From assembly GCA_008704415.1 (NCBI GenBank), contig VXIS01000351.1, positions 1 to 47,474 of the forward strand: a stretch of DNA of 47,474 nucleotides, written 5' to 3'. The translations under genes were made by a program, and so were the position numbers. Shown piece by piece: positions 1-10,195 of the stretch; positions within the stretch are counted from its first letter, which is position 1, and the number at the start of each line of letters is the position of its first letter. The notes below the pieces were generated by a model that was given only the letters and a program-made list of their open reading frames with translations, did not search any database and was not told the origin of the DNA. Origin of the DNA: Sphaerosporella brunnea (lineage: Eukaryota; Ascomycota; Pezizomycetes; Pezizales; Pyronemataceae).

Positions 1-165
1 CCATACCCGTTACAGCAAGGATTGTGTTAATTGTGATCTTTGTGATGATGGCCGTGATGGCGATGATTCTGATGATTATAATCATTTTGATGATTGTCAT
101 AATTCTGATGATTGCAATAATTGTACAGATTGCGATGAGTCTGATGAACGGATTTTTGGACACAA
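1..165. repeat. Degenerate 9-bp satellite, with a possible LTR terminus at its left edge
   Basis: From about base 15 the sequence is a run of degenerate 9-bp units of the type RATGATTNT (for example GATGATTGT, CATAATTCT). The same satellite recurs at 12394-12946 and 23970-24315. Bases 1-14 end in CCCGTTACA, which is how the gypsy1-family LTRs end, so the window may open at the last bases of an LTR inserted in this array. The array fades out near base 165. It is open in several frames only because the unit is a multiple of three; I do not regard it as coding. Confidence 0.75.
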
Positions 166-463
166 GCAAAGCCGGTTCAAGCCAAAAGCTGGAGCCTTGA
201 GCCGGAACCGGCTCGAACAAAAGTAGTTCAGGTTCGAGCTGAGCTCAAGCTATGTAATATAATTGTGATACTCCACTTCGAAGTGCAGCGACAAACCCCA
301 CCTGAAGACAACCCGACCAATATAAATAGGTACGAGTGGCTATGAGTGCGGCTGGGTTGATAGACCTTAGGCCCTCAATCCTTCATTCCAATCATCTTAC
401 CTTCACCTATTCTACCGGAACGCGGCTACCTCTCCTCCAACAAGCGTATCCGACAAGTAACCA
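165..463. other. Non-coding stretch with GCCGGTTC / GAACCGGC motif cluster and a TATA-like box
   Basis: No gene is visible. Bases 171-235 contain closely spaced direct and inverted copies of GCCGGTTC, GAGCCGG and GGCTCGA. Such subterminal motif clusters are common in hAT transposon ends, and a hAT transposase relic lies downstream on the plus strand, so this may be its 5' end. A TATA-like TATAAATA at 321-328 could have driven that transposase. No terminal inverted repeat or 8-bp duplication could be fixed. Confidence 0.35.
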
Positions 464-715
464 ATGCCTGCACTTTTGAAGGCCTTAGGTGCCGAGACAC
501 CATTGGAGCAAATCACTTCTTGTGCGCAGGATGAGGAAGAACCCATGCATGCTTTTTACAAGACTCTAGCTGGGAATTGCGGTGCGAATGTTGAGCGCTC
601 CACTAGAAGTGAAGTCAATACTAACACTGCAGTTGCAGATACCCTCCATGTTGCTGCCGAAGCGCGTACACTCAGCGGGGAGAACACATCACCTCACACG
701 GGGTTCTTAAACTAG
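464..715 (+). CDS. Short hypothetical ORF upstream of the hAT relic
   Basis: An 83-codon ATG-initiated frame lies about 140 bp downstream of the TATA-like box at 321-328. The protein has no motif I recognise: it is Ala/Thr/Glu-rich with a few scattered cysteines and no membrane segment. It could be the eroded N-terminal exon of the hAT transposase whose core begins near 1100, or a chance ORF. The 380 bp between it and the transposase core carry stops in every frame. I lean towards debris rather than a gene. Confidence 0.18.
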   Translation: MPALLKALGAETPLEQITSCAQDEEEPMHAFYKTLAGNCGANVERSTRSEVNTNTAVADTLHVAAEARTLSGENTSPHTGFLN

Positions 716-1099
716 GGAAAGATGATAATCTGTGAGCAAGAGCCTCCAAAGGAAGGAGCAGAAGTGACTGGCAGTGCGAAAGACTCGGACTCCAGGGGAA
801 CCGACGGGGATACGGAGTCAGTCCATACTAGTCACCAAGTATCGTCCTGCAAGCACAAGCGTTGAGGGACAAGGGGAGTCTCCAACAACCTGCCTTGAGA
901 ACTAGTCTGCTGCTGCTACACTATCACCAGTGAGTTTGAGCAACAGATTGAAGCCAAGCACAAGAAAGTCTCGTTCAACGAACAATCAGAGAAAAAAATG
1001 ATTCAAGAGCTTCAAACACGTCTCTACTTGAAAACACCGTATACGTTTACTACTACTTCTTGAACAAAAGCCGCAAAAGGAAATCCAGGAAGGACGCGA

Positions 1100-2030
1100 G
1101 GCGGGAGGTTTGACCCCAGTATCTATCGCCAGCTTCTTGCCAGGTTTATCGTGGAATCCAGCTTAGCTTTTCACACTGTGAAATTTCAATCATTTCACCG
1201 TTTGGTGTCAATCCTTGATGCACGAGTTCCCATGGTTTACTCAAAAACAGTGCAGAGCAGTACAGGAAAAATGAAAGAAACAATTCAGCAAATTATAAAT
1301 GACGTCATTGCTATACATGTCAGCCGACAGAAACAGCAGTGAAGCCTTACAATGGATGCATGGACGTCGGGAAATCGGCTACCGCACCTGGGAATGACCG
1401 GCCATTGGATTGACGTGAACTGTCAAGTTTACAACAAAGCGCCTGGCCTGAGACGTTTGAGAGGATCCTATACTGGTGAAATCCTGGGTATTGACTTACA
1501 CGGTACGCTGTGGAAGTGTAATATCAAGCGTTCGCAATGAGCCATCAGGGCAGACAATGCTTCCGTCAACAATAAATTCTTCAAATGCGTAGCAAAACTT
1601 CAACCTCAAATCAGCCACACCGACACGCAGTTGGGATGCGTGGCGCAGGTTATAAACGTTTTGGCGCAGACTATCCTTCACAATTTTAACGCTAAAGCGT
1701 CGGAACAGGATATCATACAAGACAACACTGACTTACTGTTGACATCCCTTTCGCAGCATTTCAGTACTGTCCATCCACCTGGTCAGATTTTTCCCTAGTC
1801 TGTCAACCCTTTACAAAGGTGCAATCTTCACATCTACTATTGGAAGGACTGGAAGCGCAATGTAACATCAAGAAGATTAAGGTTCTCCACTCCAATAAAG
1901 ATGTGAAAACCTGATGGAATTCTACGCACGCATTGATAGCACGTGCGATATATCTCAAGCCTGCACTCAAACCGGACTTCAGCACAGGGAAACGCCTACA
2001 GCCATTCAATTGGTGTTTCAAGAATGACAG
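1100..2030 (+). pseudogene. hAT transposase relic, plus strand
   Basis: Three frames carry pieces of one hAT transposase. Frame 1151-1342 has a stretch around LARFIVESSLAFHTV. Frame 1352-1540 has DAWTSGNRLPHLGMTGHWID, the conserved DAWTS...HWID block of hAT RNase-H-fold transposases. About 1550-1735, in a broken frame, carries NASVNNKFFKCVAKL and CVAQVINVLAQTIL, which matches the hAT block around the second catalytic Asp. Stops and frameshifts separate the pieces, and the C-terminal dimerisation domain is absent because the gypsy1 LTR starts at 2031. It belongs to a different hAT subfamily from the intact element at 28494-31023. No TSD is visible at the junction with gypsy1. Confidence 0.75.
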
Positions 2031-2311
2031 TGTCACGGCTCAAGGTTAAGGGGTGGCTCGGCGCTAGGGTTAGGGTGTCACGTGACGCGCGGTCACGTGA
2101 CAGGAAAGCATAAATAGCGAGGTTTCACTTGTTTTTGTTTCTTTTCTTCTTTTCTTCTTTACGGAACGTCTTGTATACTAGCGAACCTAGTAACCTTGAA
2201 CCACCTTGTCTTGTCTCGTCTTTTTCTGCCTCTTGTCCTTGTCCTCCTGCCTCCGGTCCTTGCCTCGAAAGCTACGTACCTTGGACGTTTCCTCGCGCCT
2301 GTCCCGTTACA
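2031..2311 (+). repeat. gypsy1 5' LTR (family LTR1)
   Basis: This 281-bp LTR runs from TGTCACGG to GTTACA. In order it holds a telomere-like CTAGGGTTAGGG (2065-2076), two CACGTG palindromes, a TATA box, a long CT-rich tract (about 2130-2160), and the putative RNA start at 2161. It is nearly identical to 7281-7562 and is matched by the solo LTR at 36623-36911, whose clean target duplication fixes the ends of the family. Confidence 0.93.
2077..2116 (+). promoter_or_regulatory. LTR promoter: paired GTCACGTGAC palindromes and TATA box
   Basis: Two perfect 10-bp palindromes GTCACGTGAC (2077-2086 and 2092-2101) carry the bHLH-type core CACGTG, followed by a TATA box CATAAATA at 2109-2116. The same pair sits at 7329-7349 in the 3' LTR and, with wider spacing, in the LTR3 family at 28148-28176. 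Conservation in two families just upstream of TATA suggests an upstream activating element. CACGTG is bound by Cbf1/Pho4/USF-type factors in other eukaryotes; the host factor here is unknown. Confidence 0.6.
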
Positions 2312-2313
2312 GT

Positions 2314-2322
2314 ACGTTCTGT
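2314..2322 (+). other. Putative self-priming primer-binding site of gypsy1
   Basis: The nine bases ACGTTCTGT begin two bases after the 5' LTR and are the exact reverse complement of ACAGAACGT in the 3' LTR (7412-7420). The 5' LTR copy reads ACGGAACGT (2161-2169), pairing with one G-U wobble. That LTR stretch lies just after the CT-rich tract, about 50 bp past TATA, where the transcript should begin. No TGG-type tRNA primer site is present. This matches the arrangement known for Tf1-type elements, where the 5' end of the RNA folds back to prime. The assignment is an inference from sequence. Confidence 0.5.
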
Positions 2323-2376
2323 CGGACTATCTTCAACCTACGTAGCTCCTGCTCCTGCTCCCGACCTGGACACACC

Positions 2377-3537
2377 ATGCCGATATACAAAGCTATCTCC
2401 GACGACCTCTGGGCACGCCTCGTGGCTGCCAGCGCTCTCACCGATCTTGAAAACAACAACCCTCTCGACTATATCCACAGAATCTGCACCGAAGTCCTCA
2501 GCACCCCTGACTATACACCTGCACCCACGGACGACGACCTCACCTTGGCCGAAGAAACCGCTCGAGCTGACGCTGCCGAGCAAGAACTGGTCCGTCAACG
2601 AGAAATCATCACCCGCCTCCTGGGCCAGGCCGGCACCGGAGAACCATGGAGCACGAGGTGACAAGCTCCCGGACGCGCCTATGTTCGACGGCACTCGCGA
2701 TAAGCTTCAGTCCGTTTGTCGCCCAGCTCCGTCTCAAGCTGTTCGCAGACACCGCACGCTTTCCCAACCCCCCAGCTACGGTTGTCCTATGCCATCAACC
2801 GATGCGAAGGCCGTGCCATGGAACAACTCCTCCCCTACATTCGCGATAATGGCACGATTACAGGACTCGACGATGTTGAAGACGTCATCAGCGTCCTCCA
2901 GACTGCCTTCGGTGACCCGGACCGCGCCGCCACAGCTCGTCACAAGCTCCAAACCCTTCGACAAGGCAACAAGGAATTCTCGCTATACTACGCCGAGTTC
3001 TCCAGGCTGGTCTCCGATTTGGATTGGGATCAACGTGCCACCATGGATGCCCTCCGGCATGGACTCTCAATCGAAATCCTCGAGAAGCTCATCGGCACCC
3101 CGAATCCCACCAACCTTAACGACTTTGTCAACCTGTGCCAACGTCTCGACTCCCAAATCCGTGCCGTTGAGCACCTCCGCAAACTCCGGTCTAGCACTTC
3201 GTCTTCAACCTCCCGCAACGCCAGTCACCATCCGGTCACTACTCCACAACGACCCCGCACGCCTCAAGGAACCTTCGCTCCCACTTCGGCCCCCCAGCCT
3301 CAACCTGACACTACGCAGCCCGTACCTACACCCATGGACCTTTCCGCCAATCGCCGCAAGATCACACCCCAGGAACGAGCTGCCCGGCTTGCCGAGGGTC
3401 GCTGTCTCTACTGCGGCGGCCACGGGCACTTGGCTGCGACCTGCCCCAATAAGCCGGCCCACCTCCGAGCCGCCGCCACCACTACGACTACCACGCTCAC
3501 TCCCCTCCCGACCGACAACCAGTCGGGAAACGTCTAG
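2377..3537 (+). pseudogene. gag: gypsy1 gag, broken by about three frameshifts
   Basis: The likely start is the ATG at 2377 (MPIYKAISDDLW), 66 bp after the LTR. The first frame stops at 2661. Homologous sequence continues in a second frame (about 2650-2710, DAPMFDGTRDKLQ), a third (about 2711-2765, FVAQLRLKLFADTARF) and then the original frame to 3537. Three single-base indels explain this. The last part holds the capsid-like region (MEQLLPYIRDNGTI onwards), a Pro/Thr/Ser linker, MDLSANRRKITPQERAARLA, and one CCHC knuckle, CLYCGGHGHLAATC, for RNA packaging. Its length once joined, near 380 aa, is normal for a chromovirus Gag. Confidence 0.85.
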
Positions 3538-3581
3538 ACCAGCCGCACATTGATGGCTATGCTGCTGGTCACCCCATCTCG

Positions 3582-4490
3582 TTGTCTTCGTCTAGCTTAG
3601 GATTGACAGCTCTTGGAGTTACGGACACAGTTGTGGAGGAAACAGTACTGGAAGGAAAGCACCTTATTGTTTCTTGCACTCTGTCATTCAGCAATAAAAC
3701 TGTTCGTACTCATGCGCTGATCGATTGTGGCGCAACTGGCATATCCTTTGTGGACGAAGACTTCGCTCGCCATCACCAACTCCCCTTACGCTCCTTAAGA
3801 AAACCCCGTGCCCTCGAAGTAATCGACGGCCGTCCAATCTCTTCCGGTGACATCACTCATCTGTCCGTCGCCCAATGTACCATCCAAGATCACCAAGAAC
3901 AACTCCCCATGTTTGTCACCAAATTAGGACACTACCCCATTGTACTCGGAATCCCCTGGCTCCAGCTCCACGACGTCGCGATCCGATTCAGCTCTCGGAC
4001 TCTCACCTTCGGATCACAATACTGCCTGGCTCACTGCAACCCCGTACCAACAACCGTCTCAGCCCTTAGCGAAGAACCTCCAGAGGTCTTTCGGGAACCC
4101 ATCACAGCAGCGCCAGCAAAAACTCCACATCGCCTCACTAAAAGCCTCCTCCTTCTGCCGATTGGCCAAGAAAAAGCACCTAGCCGTCTATTCTATATCC
4201 CTGTACGAAATTAATAGGGCCCTTGAAAAGAAGTACGCCGAAGACGACAACGACCTACGCAAAATTGTCCCCGCCGAATTCCACGGCTATCTCCCTTGTT
4301 CAAGGAGGCAATTGCAAATAGACTACCGCCGCATCGACCATATGACCATAAGATTCCTTTGAGAGAGGGCTTCGTTCCCCCATTTGGCCCTCTGTATTCC
4401 CTCTCCCGAGAGGAGCTGGAAGCCCTCAAGGCCTGGCTCGAAGAAAACTTGGAAAAGGGATTTATCCGCCGCTCGTCCTCGCCAGCCGCG
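3582..4490 (+). pseudogene. pol: gypsy1 pol N-terminal part: protease and start of RT, frameshifted
   Basis: The frame 3582-4214 encodes a retropepsin-like protease: LIDCGATG is the active-site block (Asp at codon 48, with Cys replacing the usual Ser/Thr), and VLGIPWLQ is the C-terminal conserved block. Homologous sequence shifts frame near 4100 (LAKKKHLAVYSISLYEINRA), again near 4296 ([20 protein letters not shown]), and again near 4490, where it joins the long pol frame. The shifts separate protease from RT, so this copy cannot make a full polyprotein without correction. The first codon of the 3582 frame is TTG; the true pol start is not visible. Confidence 0.8.
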
Positions 4491-7245
4491 TTCGCCCATC
4501 CTGTTCGTCAAGAAAGCAGACGGGTCTCTACGGCTGTGTGTTGACTACCGAGGCCTGAACGAAGGAACTATCAAGAACAGGTACCCGTTACCTCTGATCC
4601 AGGAGACACTGATGCAGCTCTCCAAGGCAAAATACTTCACGACGTTGGACATCCGAGGAGCCTACAACCTGGTCCGCATGGCTGAAGGGGAAGAATGGAA
4701 GACCGCCTTCAGAACCCGCTACGGGCTTTTCGAATCCCTGGTCATGCCTTTCGGACTCACAAATGCCCCTGCCGACTTCCAAGCCTTCATCAACGACGTA
4801 CTTCGCCCATTCCTCGACCGCTTTTGTACGGCCTACCTCGACGACATCTTGATCTATTCAGAGACCATCGAAGAACACCGCGAGCATATCAAGCAGATCC
4901 TCGATGCTCTCAGCAAAGCTGGGCTCCACCTCAAGCCGGAGAAATGCAAGTTCTATCAGATGGAGGTCAAGTACCTAGGCTTACTGGTCGGACGCAACGG
5001 CATCAAGATGGACCCCAGCAAAGTCCAAACAATCATGGAATGGGAACCACCATCCAACCTCAAGGACGTTCAGGAATTCTTAGGATTTGCGAACTTCTAT
5101 CGCCGGTTCATTCGCGACTATTCAAAGGTGGTTGCCCCACTCACCTCGCTGACCAAGAAAGACAATGGCCAACCCGTGCCCTTTGTGTGGGGTACCGCGC
5201 AGCAAAACGCGTTCGATACCCTCAAAAAGGCTTTTACAACCGCCCCGATTCTCCGACACTTCGACTATGATCGTGAAGTTGTTGTCGAAACCGATGCATC
5301 AGACTACGTCTCAGCCGGTGTCCTCTCCCAGTATGACGATGAGGGAACCCTCCACCCCGTCGCCTTCTTTTCCAAGAAACACTCCCCTGCCGAATGCAAC
5401 TATGAGATCTACGACAAGGAGTTGATGGCTATCGTTCGATGCTTCGAGGAATGGCGTCCCCACCTTGAAGGCTCTGCGTTCCCCGTCCAGGTTCTCACCG
5501 ATCACAAGAACCTGGAATATTTCATGACAACGAAACTGCTCAACCGTCGCCAGGCCCGCTGGTCCGAATTCCTGTCTCGCTTCAACTTCAAGATAGTCTA
5601 TCGACCCGGTGTCGCTGGTGGGAAACCCGACGCCCTCACTAGGAGGTCTGGAGACCTCCCTAAAGAGGGGGATGAACGACTTTTGGCCAACCAACAGGCA
5701 GTCCTCAAACCGCAGAACCTGCCCGACAATCTACGTTTGATGGCGGAAAACCCACCCAGCACCGGGCCGTCCTCCCTGGAAACCCTGTTTGACAAAGGGT
5801 ACGAAGCGGATCCTTTCCCGCAACGAGTCCTAGAGATGCTGGCAAAAGGCACCCGAATCTCCAAAGACATTTCACTTGCCGACTGCTCTGAGCACCAAGG
5901 GAGGCTAATGTACCGCGGATGCTTCTACGTCCCAGATTACGCCCCCCTTCGGCTCCGACTCATTCAAGACCACCACGACCCTCCGACCATGGGACACCCG
6001 GGACGTGCAAAGACCTTGGAACTCCTATCCCGACGCTACTACTGGACAAGTATGCGACACGACGTTGAGAGATTCGTACGCAATTGTCATACCTGCCGAC
6101 GGACGAAAGCAACAAGACACGCACCGTTCGGGACTCTGAAGCCTCTTCCTGTCCCACACCATCCTTGGCAAAGTGTCTCCGTCGACTTCGTCACTGGACT
6201 TCCTGTCTCGGAAGGCTACGACGCAATCTGCGCAGTAGTCTGCCGACTAACAAAACAACGCCACCTGATTCCCTGTCTTACAACCATCGACGCAGAAGGA
6301 TTCGCTCAGCTATTTATTGAAAACGTCTTCAAGCACCATGGCCTCCCCGACGTTCTCATCTCCGACCGAGGCCCCCAATTCGTTGCTAACTTCTGGAAAC
6401 ACCTTGCTTCCTGTCTTGGGATTGAGACTGCTCCAAGCACCGCCTTCCACCCGCAGACCGATGGTCAGACAGAACGGATCAATGCCGTCACGGAGCAGTA
6501 TCTCCGCGCCTACGTATCATACCTGCAGGACGATTGGAAGAAGTATCTCCCCCTGGCCGAATTCGCAGCCAATAACCAGGCTTCCGAGACTACGTCACTG
6601 TCTCCTTTCTTCGCCGTCTATGGCCGTAACCCTAAGTGCTCCTTTGAGCTAGACATTCGGACCGACAACCCCGAACAGGTTGACGCGCAGCTGGTGGCCG
6701 AGCGGATGTCACACATCCACGACGTTCTACGAGCCGAGATGAAGTACGCCCAAGCCAGATATACTGAAGCCGCCGATCGGTCCCGAGCCCCCGCCCCTGT
6801 GTTCAAAGAGAACGACCTCGTCTGGCTGGACTCTAGGAACTTGCGCACGGAACGACCATCTAGGAAACTCGAAAACAAGCACCTGGGCCCTTACCGAGTG
6901 GTTCGAGCCGTCGGTACCCATGCCTATGAATTGGACATCCCCGACACCATGAAGAACCATCGCACCTTTCCGGTCTCGCTCCTAAACCCGGCATCTTCCG
7001 ACCCCCTCCCTGGACAGATCATTCCACCCCCTCTCCCTGTTGTTGTCGATGGCGAAAAAGAATGGTCCGTCGATGCCATTCTGGATTCCCGCTTGGTAAG
7101 GGGACGCCTCAAATATCTGGTAAAGTGGACCGGCTACGACCCACCGGAATGGGAGGCGGCGGAAGGAATCAATGGCCTTGAAGCTATCGACCGCTTCCAC
7201 GAATTGTACCCACACAAGCCCGGACCACTCCCAGATGACAGCTGA
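4384..7245 (+). CDS. pol: gypsy1 pol: RT, RNase H, integrase, chromodomain
   Basis: A 953-codon frame; its first 37 codons are out of register, and genuine pol begins near 4495 at [17 protein letters not shown] has LDIRGAYN (about residue 89) and YLDDIL (151-156). RNase H has TDAS (303-306) and [10 protein letters not shown]. Integrase has an HHCC zinc module (H530/H538 region, C568, C571) and D601, D661, E697, a D-D-35-E triad. A GPY/F-type block (HLGPYRVV, about 833) and a chromodomain (about 893-943, [14 protein letters not shown]) follow. Chromodomains of this class target integration to heterochromatin. All catalytic residues are present, so this is the best preserved pol in the window, though upstream frameshifts probably silence it. 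Confidence 0.92.
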   Translation: MALCIPSPERSWKPSRPGSKKTWKRDLSAARPRQPRSPILFVKKADGSLRLCVDYRGLNEGTIKNRYPLPLIQETLMQLSKAKYFTTLDIRGAYNLVRMAEGEEWKTAFRTRYGLFESLVMPFGLTNAPADFQAFINDVLRPFLDRFCTAYLDDILIYSETIEEHREHIKQILDALSKAGLHLKPEKCKFYQMEVKYLGLLVGRNGIKMDPSKVQTIMEWEPPSNLKDVQEFLGFANFYRRFIRDYSKVVAPLTSLTKKDNGQPVPFVWGTAQQNAFDTLKKAFTTAPILRHFDYDREVVVETDASDYVSAGVLSQYDDEGTLHPVAFFSKKHSPAECNYEIYDKELMAIVRCFEEWRPHLEGSAFPVQVLTDHKNLEYFMTTKLLNRRQARWSEFLSRFNFKIVYRPGVAGGKPDALTRRSGDLPKEGDERLLANQQAVLKPQNLPDNLRLMAENPPSTGPSSLETLFDKGYEADPFPQRVLEMLAKGTRISKDISLADCSEHQGRLMYRGCFYVPDYAPLRLRLIQDHHDPPTMGHPGRAKTLELLSRRYYWTSMRHDVERFVRNCHTCRRTKATRHAPFGTLKPLPVPHHPWQSVSVDFVTGLPVSEGYDAICAVVCRLTKQRHLIPCLTTIDAEGFAQLFIENVFKHHGLPDVLISDRGPQFVANFWKHLASCLGIETAPSTAFHPQTDGQTERINAVTEQYLRAYVSYLQDDWKKYLPLAEFAANNQASETTSLSPFFAVYGRNPKCSFELDIRTDNPEQVDAQLVAERMSHIHDVLRAEMKYAQARYTEAADRSRAPAPVFKENDLVWLDSRNLRTERPSRKLENKHLGPYRVVRAVGTHAYELDIPDTMKNHRTFPVSLLNPASSDPLPGQIIPPPLPVVVDGEKEWSVDAILDSRLVRGRLKYLVKWTGYDPPEWEAAEGINGLEAIDRFHELYPHKPGPLPDDS

Positions 7246-7280
7246 AGCTTCGTCGGAGCTCAGCCATAGGAGGGGGATAC

Positions 7281-7562
7281 TGTCACGGCTCAAGGTTAAG
7301 GGGTGGCTCGGCGCTAGGGTTAGGGTGTCACGTGACGCGCGGTCACGTGACAGGGAAAGCATAAATAGCGAGGTTTCACTTGTTTTTGTTTCTTTTCTTC
7401 TTTTCTTCTTTACAGAACGTCTTGTATACTAGCGAACCTAGTAACCTTGAACCACCTTGTCTTGTCTCGTCTTCTTCTGCCTCTTGTCCTTGTCCTCCTG
7501 CCTCCGGTCCTTGCCTCGAAAGCTACGTACCTTGGACGTTGCCTCGCGCCTGTCCCGTTACA
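7281..7562 (+). repeat. gypsy1 3' LTR
   Basis: This 282-bp LTR is nearly identical to 2031-2311 (about three substitutions and one indel). It follows the purine tract at 7268-7278. It retains both CACGTG palindromes (7329-7334 and 7344-7349) and ACAGAACGT (7412-7420), the sequence complementary to the putative self-priming site. The next element starts directly at 7563. Confidence 0.93.
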
Positions 7563-9070
7563 GTTATCCTTTAGCTAATAGAAGAGCCAGGAAGTCTCGA
7601 TTATCACAATGTAATAATCTTAAGGGGTTCTGTTCGATTTCTGGAAAGACAACAGAGAAGAGTGTCTGTGTCTTTACGAGGAGGCTTGTGTTTTGTTTTC
7701 GTGTCTGATGAGGTTCGTCTTGTTCCTTGTAGCTGATGATTCTGAAAATCTGGAGGAGTCGTGTGGGCAGGAACGGCCCTCTTTATAGTAGAACCCGCTC
7801 TTCTTCAATCATTTGAGCGGAGGGTCAGTGGCAATCCCTCTGACCCTGAATACATAGTGGGGTAAATCCTATCGTCTGCTGAGGATGTGCTTCGTACGTG
7901 CACAGAGACATCTTTCATGCATAGAGCACGCAATCATTCCCCGCTCGTGAGTCTTTTTCTGCAATCAGTGCAGTCGTCATATCTATATTCGCAGGACGCT
8001 GGCATGATCGTCAGCATGCCCTACGGCTTGCTTTGATTGTGCCCCCTTACGAGACTAGACTCTCGCACTCTGACTAGTTCAGCTTATTGTGCAGGATGCT
8101 GGCGTGATCAGCTTGCTCTATGGCCTGCTTTGATTACTGCCCCCTTGCTTCAGCTGAACTTGCAGTACACCATTAGCAGATGAGGTATTATCAGACTCTG
8201 CGGCAGACGCGGGCACCGATGACTCGTCATATCAATATCGATGTGGGGGTTCTCCTGTCGTATCATACCGTCGAAGCACGCATAATGACAAACGACATCC
8301 ACACCGGTGACCAGACTCTGCATATTGGACTCCACCTTTATCTGCTGGTCTTTCCCCTCATCCTGCCGGCTGATTGACTCCGATGCCTTGCAGGTTGTCC
8401 TCGTATCCGGCAGCTTCGTCGGCACGATGGATGGTGTGGAGGCCTGATTCATAAACAGGCTCATCGCTCCCCTCGCTGTTAATCCTCCATCTTTTCTACA
8501 ACTTCTACTATTCTCTGCTCCAGGGACACCGAACAGATCCTCATTACCAACACACTATACCGTCTATAGCACCGAAAGGTAGGCAAGCGGGGGGAGGCAC
8601 CCCCAGCAATGCTACTCTTGCAACATCCTGAGCAGTCGTTTGTTGGTAATGGGACCAAGCTATCTTGCTTGGTATTAACGTTTTATGTAAGTATGCCTTT
8701 CAGACGTCCCTTCGATTTCTTTTGGCTAACAGTATCTCTAGCTTTTCGGATCCCGGCCCTGATGAGGTCCTTGGCGCTTAGCGCGCTTAGTCTTTGGACC
8801 CAGCAACTGTGGACTCAACGTGCCCTGCTTTATAATTGGTCGTGCGTCCCGTGGTACGCGCGGCACTTGGACCGGTCAGCGCCTGGACTCGAGGACTGGC
8901 CGAGCAGTATTGGAGCATTGTCCCGACTCCTCAGATGCTGAGGGATCCGGTTGCGGTTTGGGGGCGGCCACATAGGCCTACTGACTGATCTTAGATGTTG
9001 ATACTATTCAATGATTATAAACGTACCATTCTTAAACCAAAATCCCATTGTCATAGTTTAGGGTGTGACA
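7563..9070 (-). repeat. Long solo LTR of the gypsy2 family (LTR2), minus strand
   Basis: This 1.5-kb segment is the reverse complement of 13615-15126, the 5' LTR of gypsy2. Matches include the outer end (TGTCACACCCTAAAC read inwards from 9070, against TGTTACACCCTAAAC at 13615), the GCGGCAGACGCGGGCACCG block, and the end GATAAC abutting the gypsy1 3' LTR at 7563. No internal domain is attached, so it is a solo or truncated LTR. There is no 5-bp duplication (TTACA left, TCGCT right), so its left end may have been trimmed during the gypsy1 event. It encodes no convincing protein. Confidence 0.85.
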
Positions 9071-9678
9071 TCGCTGCAGGTCTAACAGGTTTGGCACACG
9101 TGAAAAAATGTATGGAAGATACTAACAACTTCACAAGTCAAAAGATTGCCATTGCTTGAGATTCCTGTTTTAAAACCCATGCGTTTGTGACCCTTGGCTG
9201 GTCCTAAGCATCAGTTGGGGTGACTCGTGAACCCTTTGAAACAATATTAGCTGATAAATACCCGGTACAGCCATTTTCAGCGGTTAAAACAGCGGGAAGT
9301 GTCCCTGTAGATTGAGATCTAGCAGCGTTATTTTAAAATTTAGCGCCTCGAAACTGCTGCATAGGCACAATGGCACCAACAAAAAGTTTACGCTATTTGT
9401 GTGAATTCGCGGCGGACATGAGCAGCAACACTCTCCATTGGTTAAAATCAGATTTCCAACCAACACTTGAATGGCGAGGGACTACCTGGCCATATCCGCC
9501 TCCAGTGTTCTTTGTGAGCAGTTTTTTTCCGTGTGTAATTAATATGCCGGGGCCGGTTTTCCTCTGATTGCAACTTCTACTTGTTGCAGAGAATTGATCT
9601 TTACTAGGTTTGTAGTGCGGGTGACATTATTACAAACAAGAGAAATCGTATCCAGGAGGACTCCAGCAGCACGATCTT
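9071..9678. other. Unassigned AT-rich stretch, no gene
   Basis: I see no convincing gene. Short frames with stops occur, and the sequence resumes after copia4 at 11879, so both are parts of one older insertion target. A frame near 9619-9678 (VTLLQTREIV, RRTPAARS) could be eroded transposase, but I cannot name the family. Confidence 0.4.
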
Positions 9679-9898
9679 TGTTGGAAACTGGCTTTCTAGG
9701 CATGGTTGAGGCATAGATAAGGACGAGTGAGAACCAGTAATTGGAGGAGTGATGGAATACCGAATGATATCTAGTGAGGCTTGGAAGGGTATATATACGT
9801 ACCTAGATCAGCCTTTTAGACTAAGACAATCAATCACCTTTCCCATCCATCACCATCCTCGCCTACGCTTGACCTCTACACCTCGACCACTTTCAACA
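9679..9898 (+). repeat. copia4 5' LTR
   Basis: This 220-bp LTR (TGTTGGAAAC...TTTCAACA) contains a TATA-like TATATATA near 9790. It matches 11659-11878 closely apart from scattered point differences and small indels. Confidence 0.88.
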
Positions 9899-9915
9899 GG
9901 TTATGAGCCCGGACG
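9899..9915 (+). other. copia4 primer-binding site, complementary to the tRNA-iMet anticodon region
   Basis: GGTTATGAGCCCGGACG follows the LTR directly. Its reverse complement contains GGGCTCATAACC, the anticodon stem-loop (CAT anticodon) of eukaryotic initiator tRNA-Met. Drosophila copia is known to prime from a half-molecule of initiator tRNA cut at this place. The same motif follows the LTRs of copia1 and copia2. Confidence 0.7.
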
Positions 9916-10024
9916 CGCTTTCCTGAAGAAATTACTCGAAAAACACTGCATAAGACCTCCTGATGAGGCGACATCTCCAGAGGAGATATTGATGCTGCGT
10001 GAGCAGGCATCCAGGCCTCTTTAT

Positions 10025-10195
10025 GAGGAGCCGCGAGGACCCCAGGCGAGGTCTCCAAACGAGACAATGATGCGCAAGATCGCATGCAGACCTCCTACTG
10101 AGGTGACGTCTCCAAACGAGACAATGATGCGCAAGATCGCATGCAGACCTCCTACTGAGGTGACGTCTCCAGACGAGATGATGATGCTGGTGAGC
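10025..10195 (+). repeat. 57-bp tandem repeat inside copia4
   Basis: Two near-perfect and at least one degenerate copy of a 57-bp unit lie head to tail. In the plus frame each encodes 19 residues around CRPPTEVTSPNETMMRKI, so the unit keeps frame. The open frame 9749-10231 that spans it starts inside the LTR and has no known domain. A more diverged copy just upstream (PPDEATSPEEILMLRE) suggests the expansion began before the last duplication. Confidence 0.7.

Larger units (their letters stand above)
2031..7562 (+). mobile_element. gypsy1: two-LTR Ty3/gypsy chromovirus
   Basis: A 5.5-kb element is bounded by direct LTRs of 281 and 282 bp starting TGTCACGG and ending GTTACA. Internal order is putative self-priming PBS, gag with CCHC knuckle, protease, RT, RNase H, integrase with GPY/F, chromodomain, then a purine tract AGGAGGGGGAT (7268-7278) before the 3' LTR. 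That order is Ty3/gypsy, and the chromodomain makes it a chromovirus. The LTRs differ by only about three substitutions and one indel, so insertion is fairly recent, yet gag and early pol carry several frameshifts. Flanking five-mers (GACAG left, GTTAT right) do not match, so a flank has been rearranged or lost. Confidence 0.93.

Noticed and set aside
2065..2076. Telomere-like CTAGGGTTAGGG in LTR1
   Set aside because: Only two units, inside every LTR1 copy at the same place; it is part of the LTR, not a telomere or an interstitial telomere tract.
2129..3553. 474-codon plus-strand ORF over the gypsy1 LTR and gag
   Set aside because: It starts inside the LTR and for most of its length is a shadow frame of gag; only about 2650-2710 is genuine gag sequence after a frameshift.
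2026..7567. Target duplication for gypsy1
   Set aside because: GACAG and GTTAT do not match at the LTR ends fixed by the solo copy, so none is claimed.
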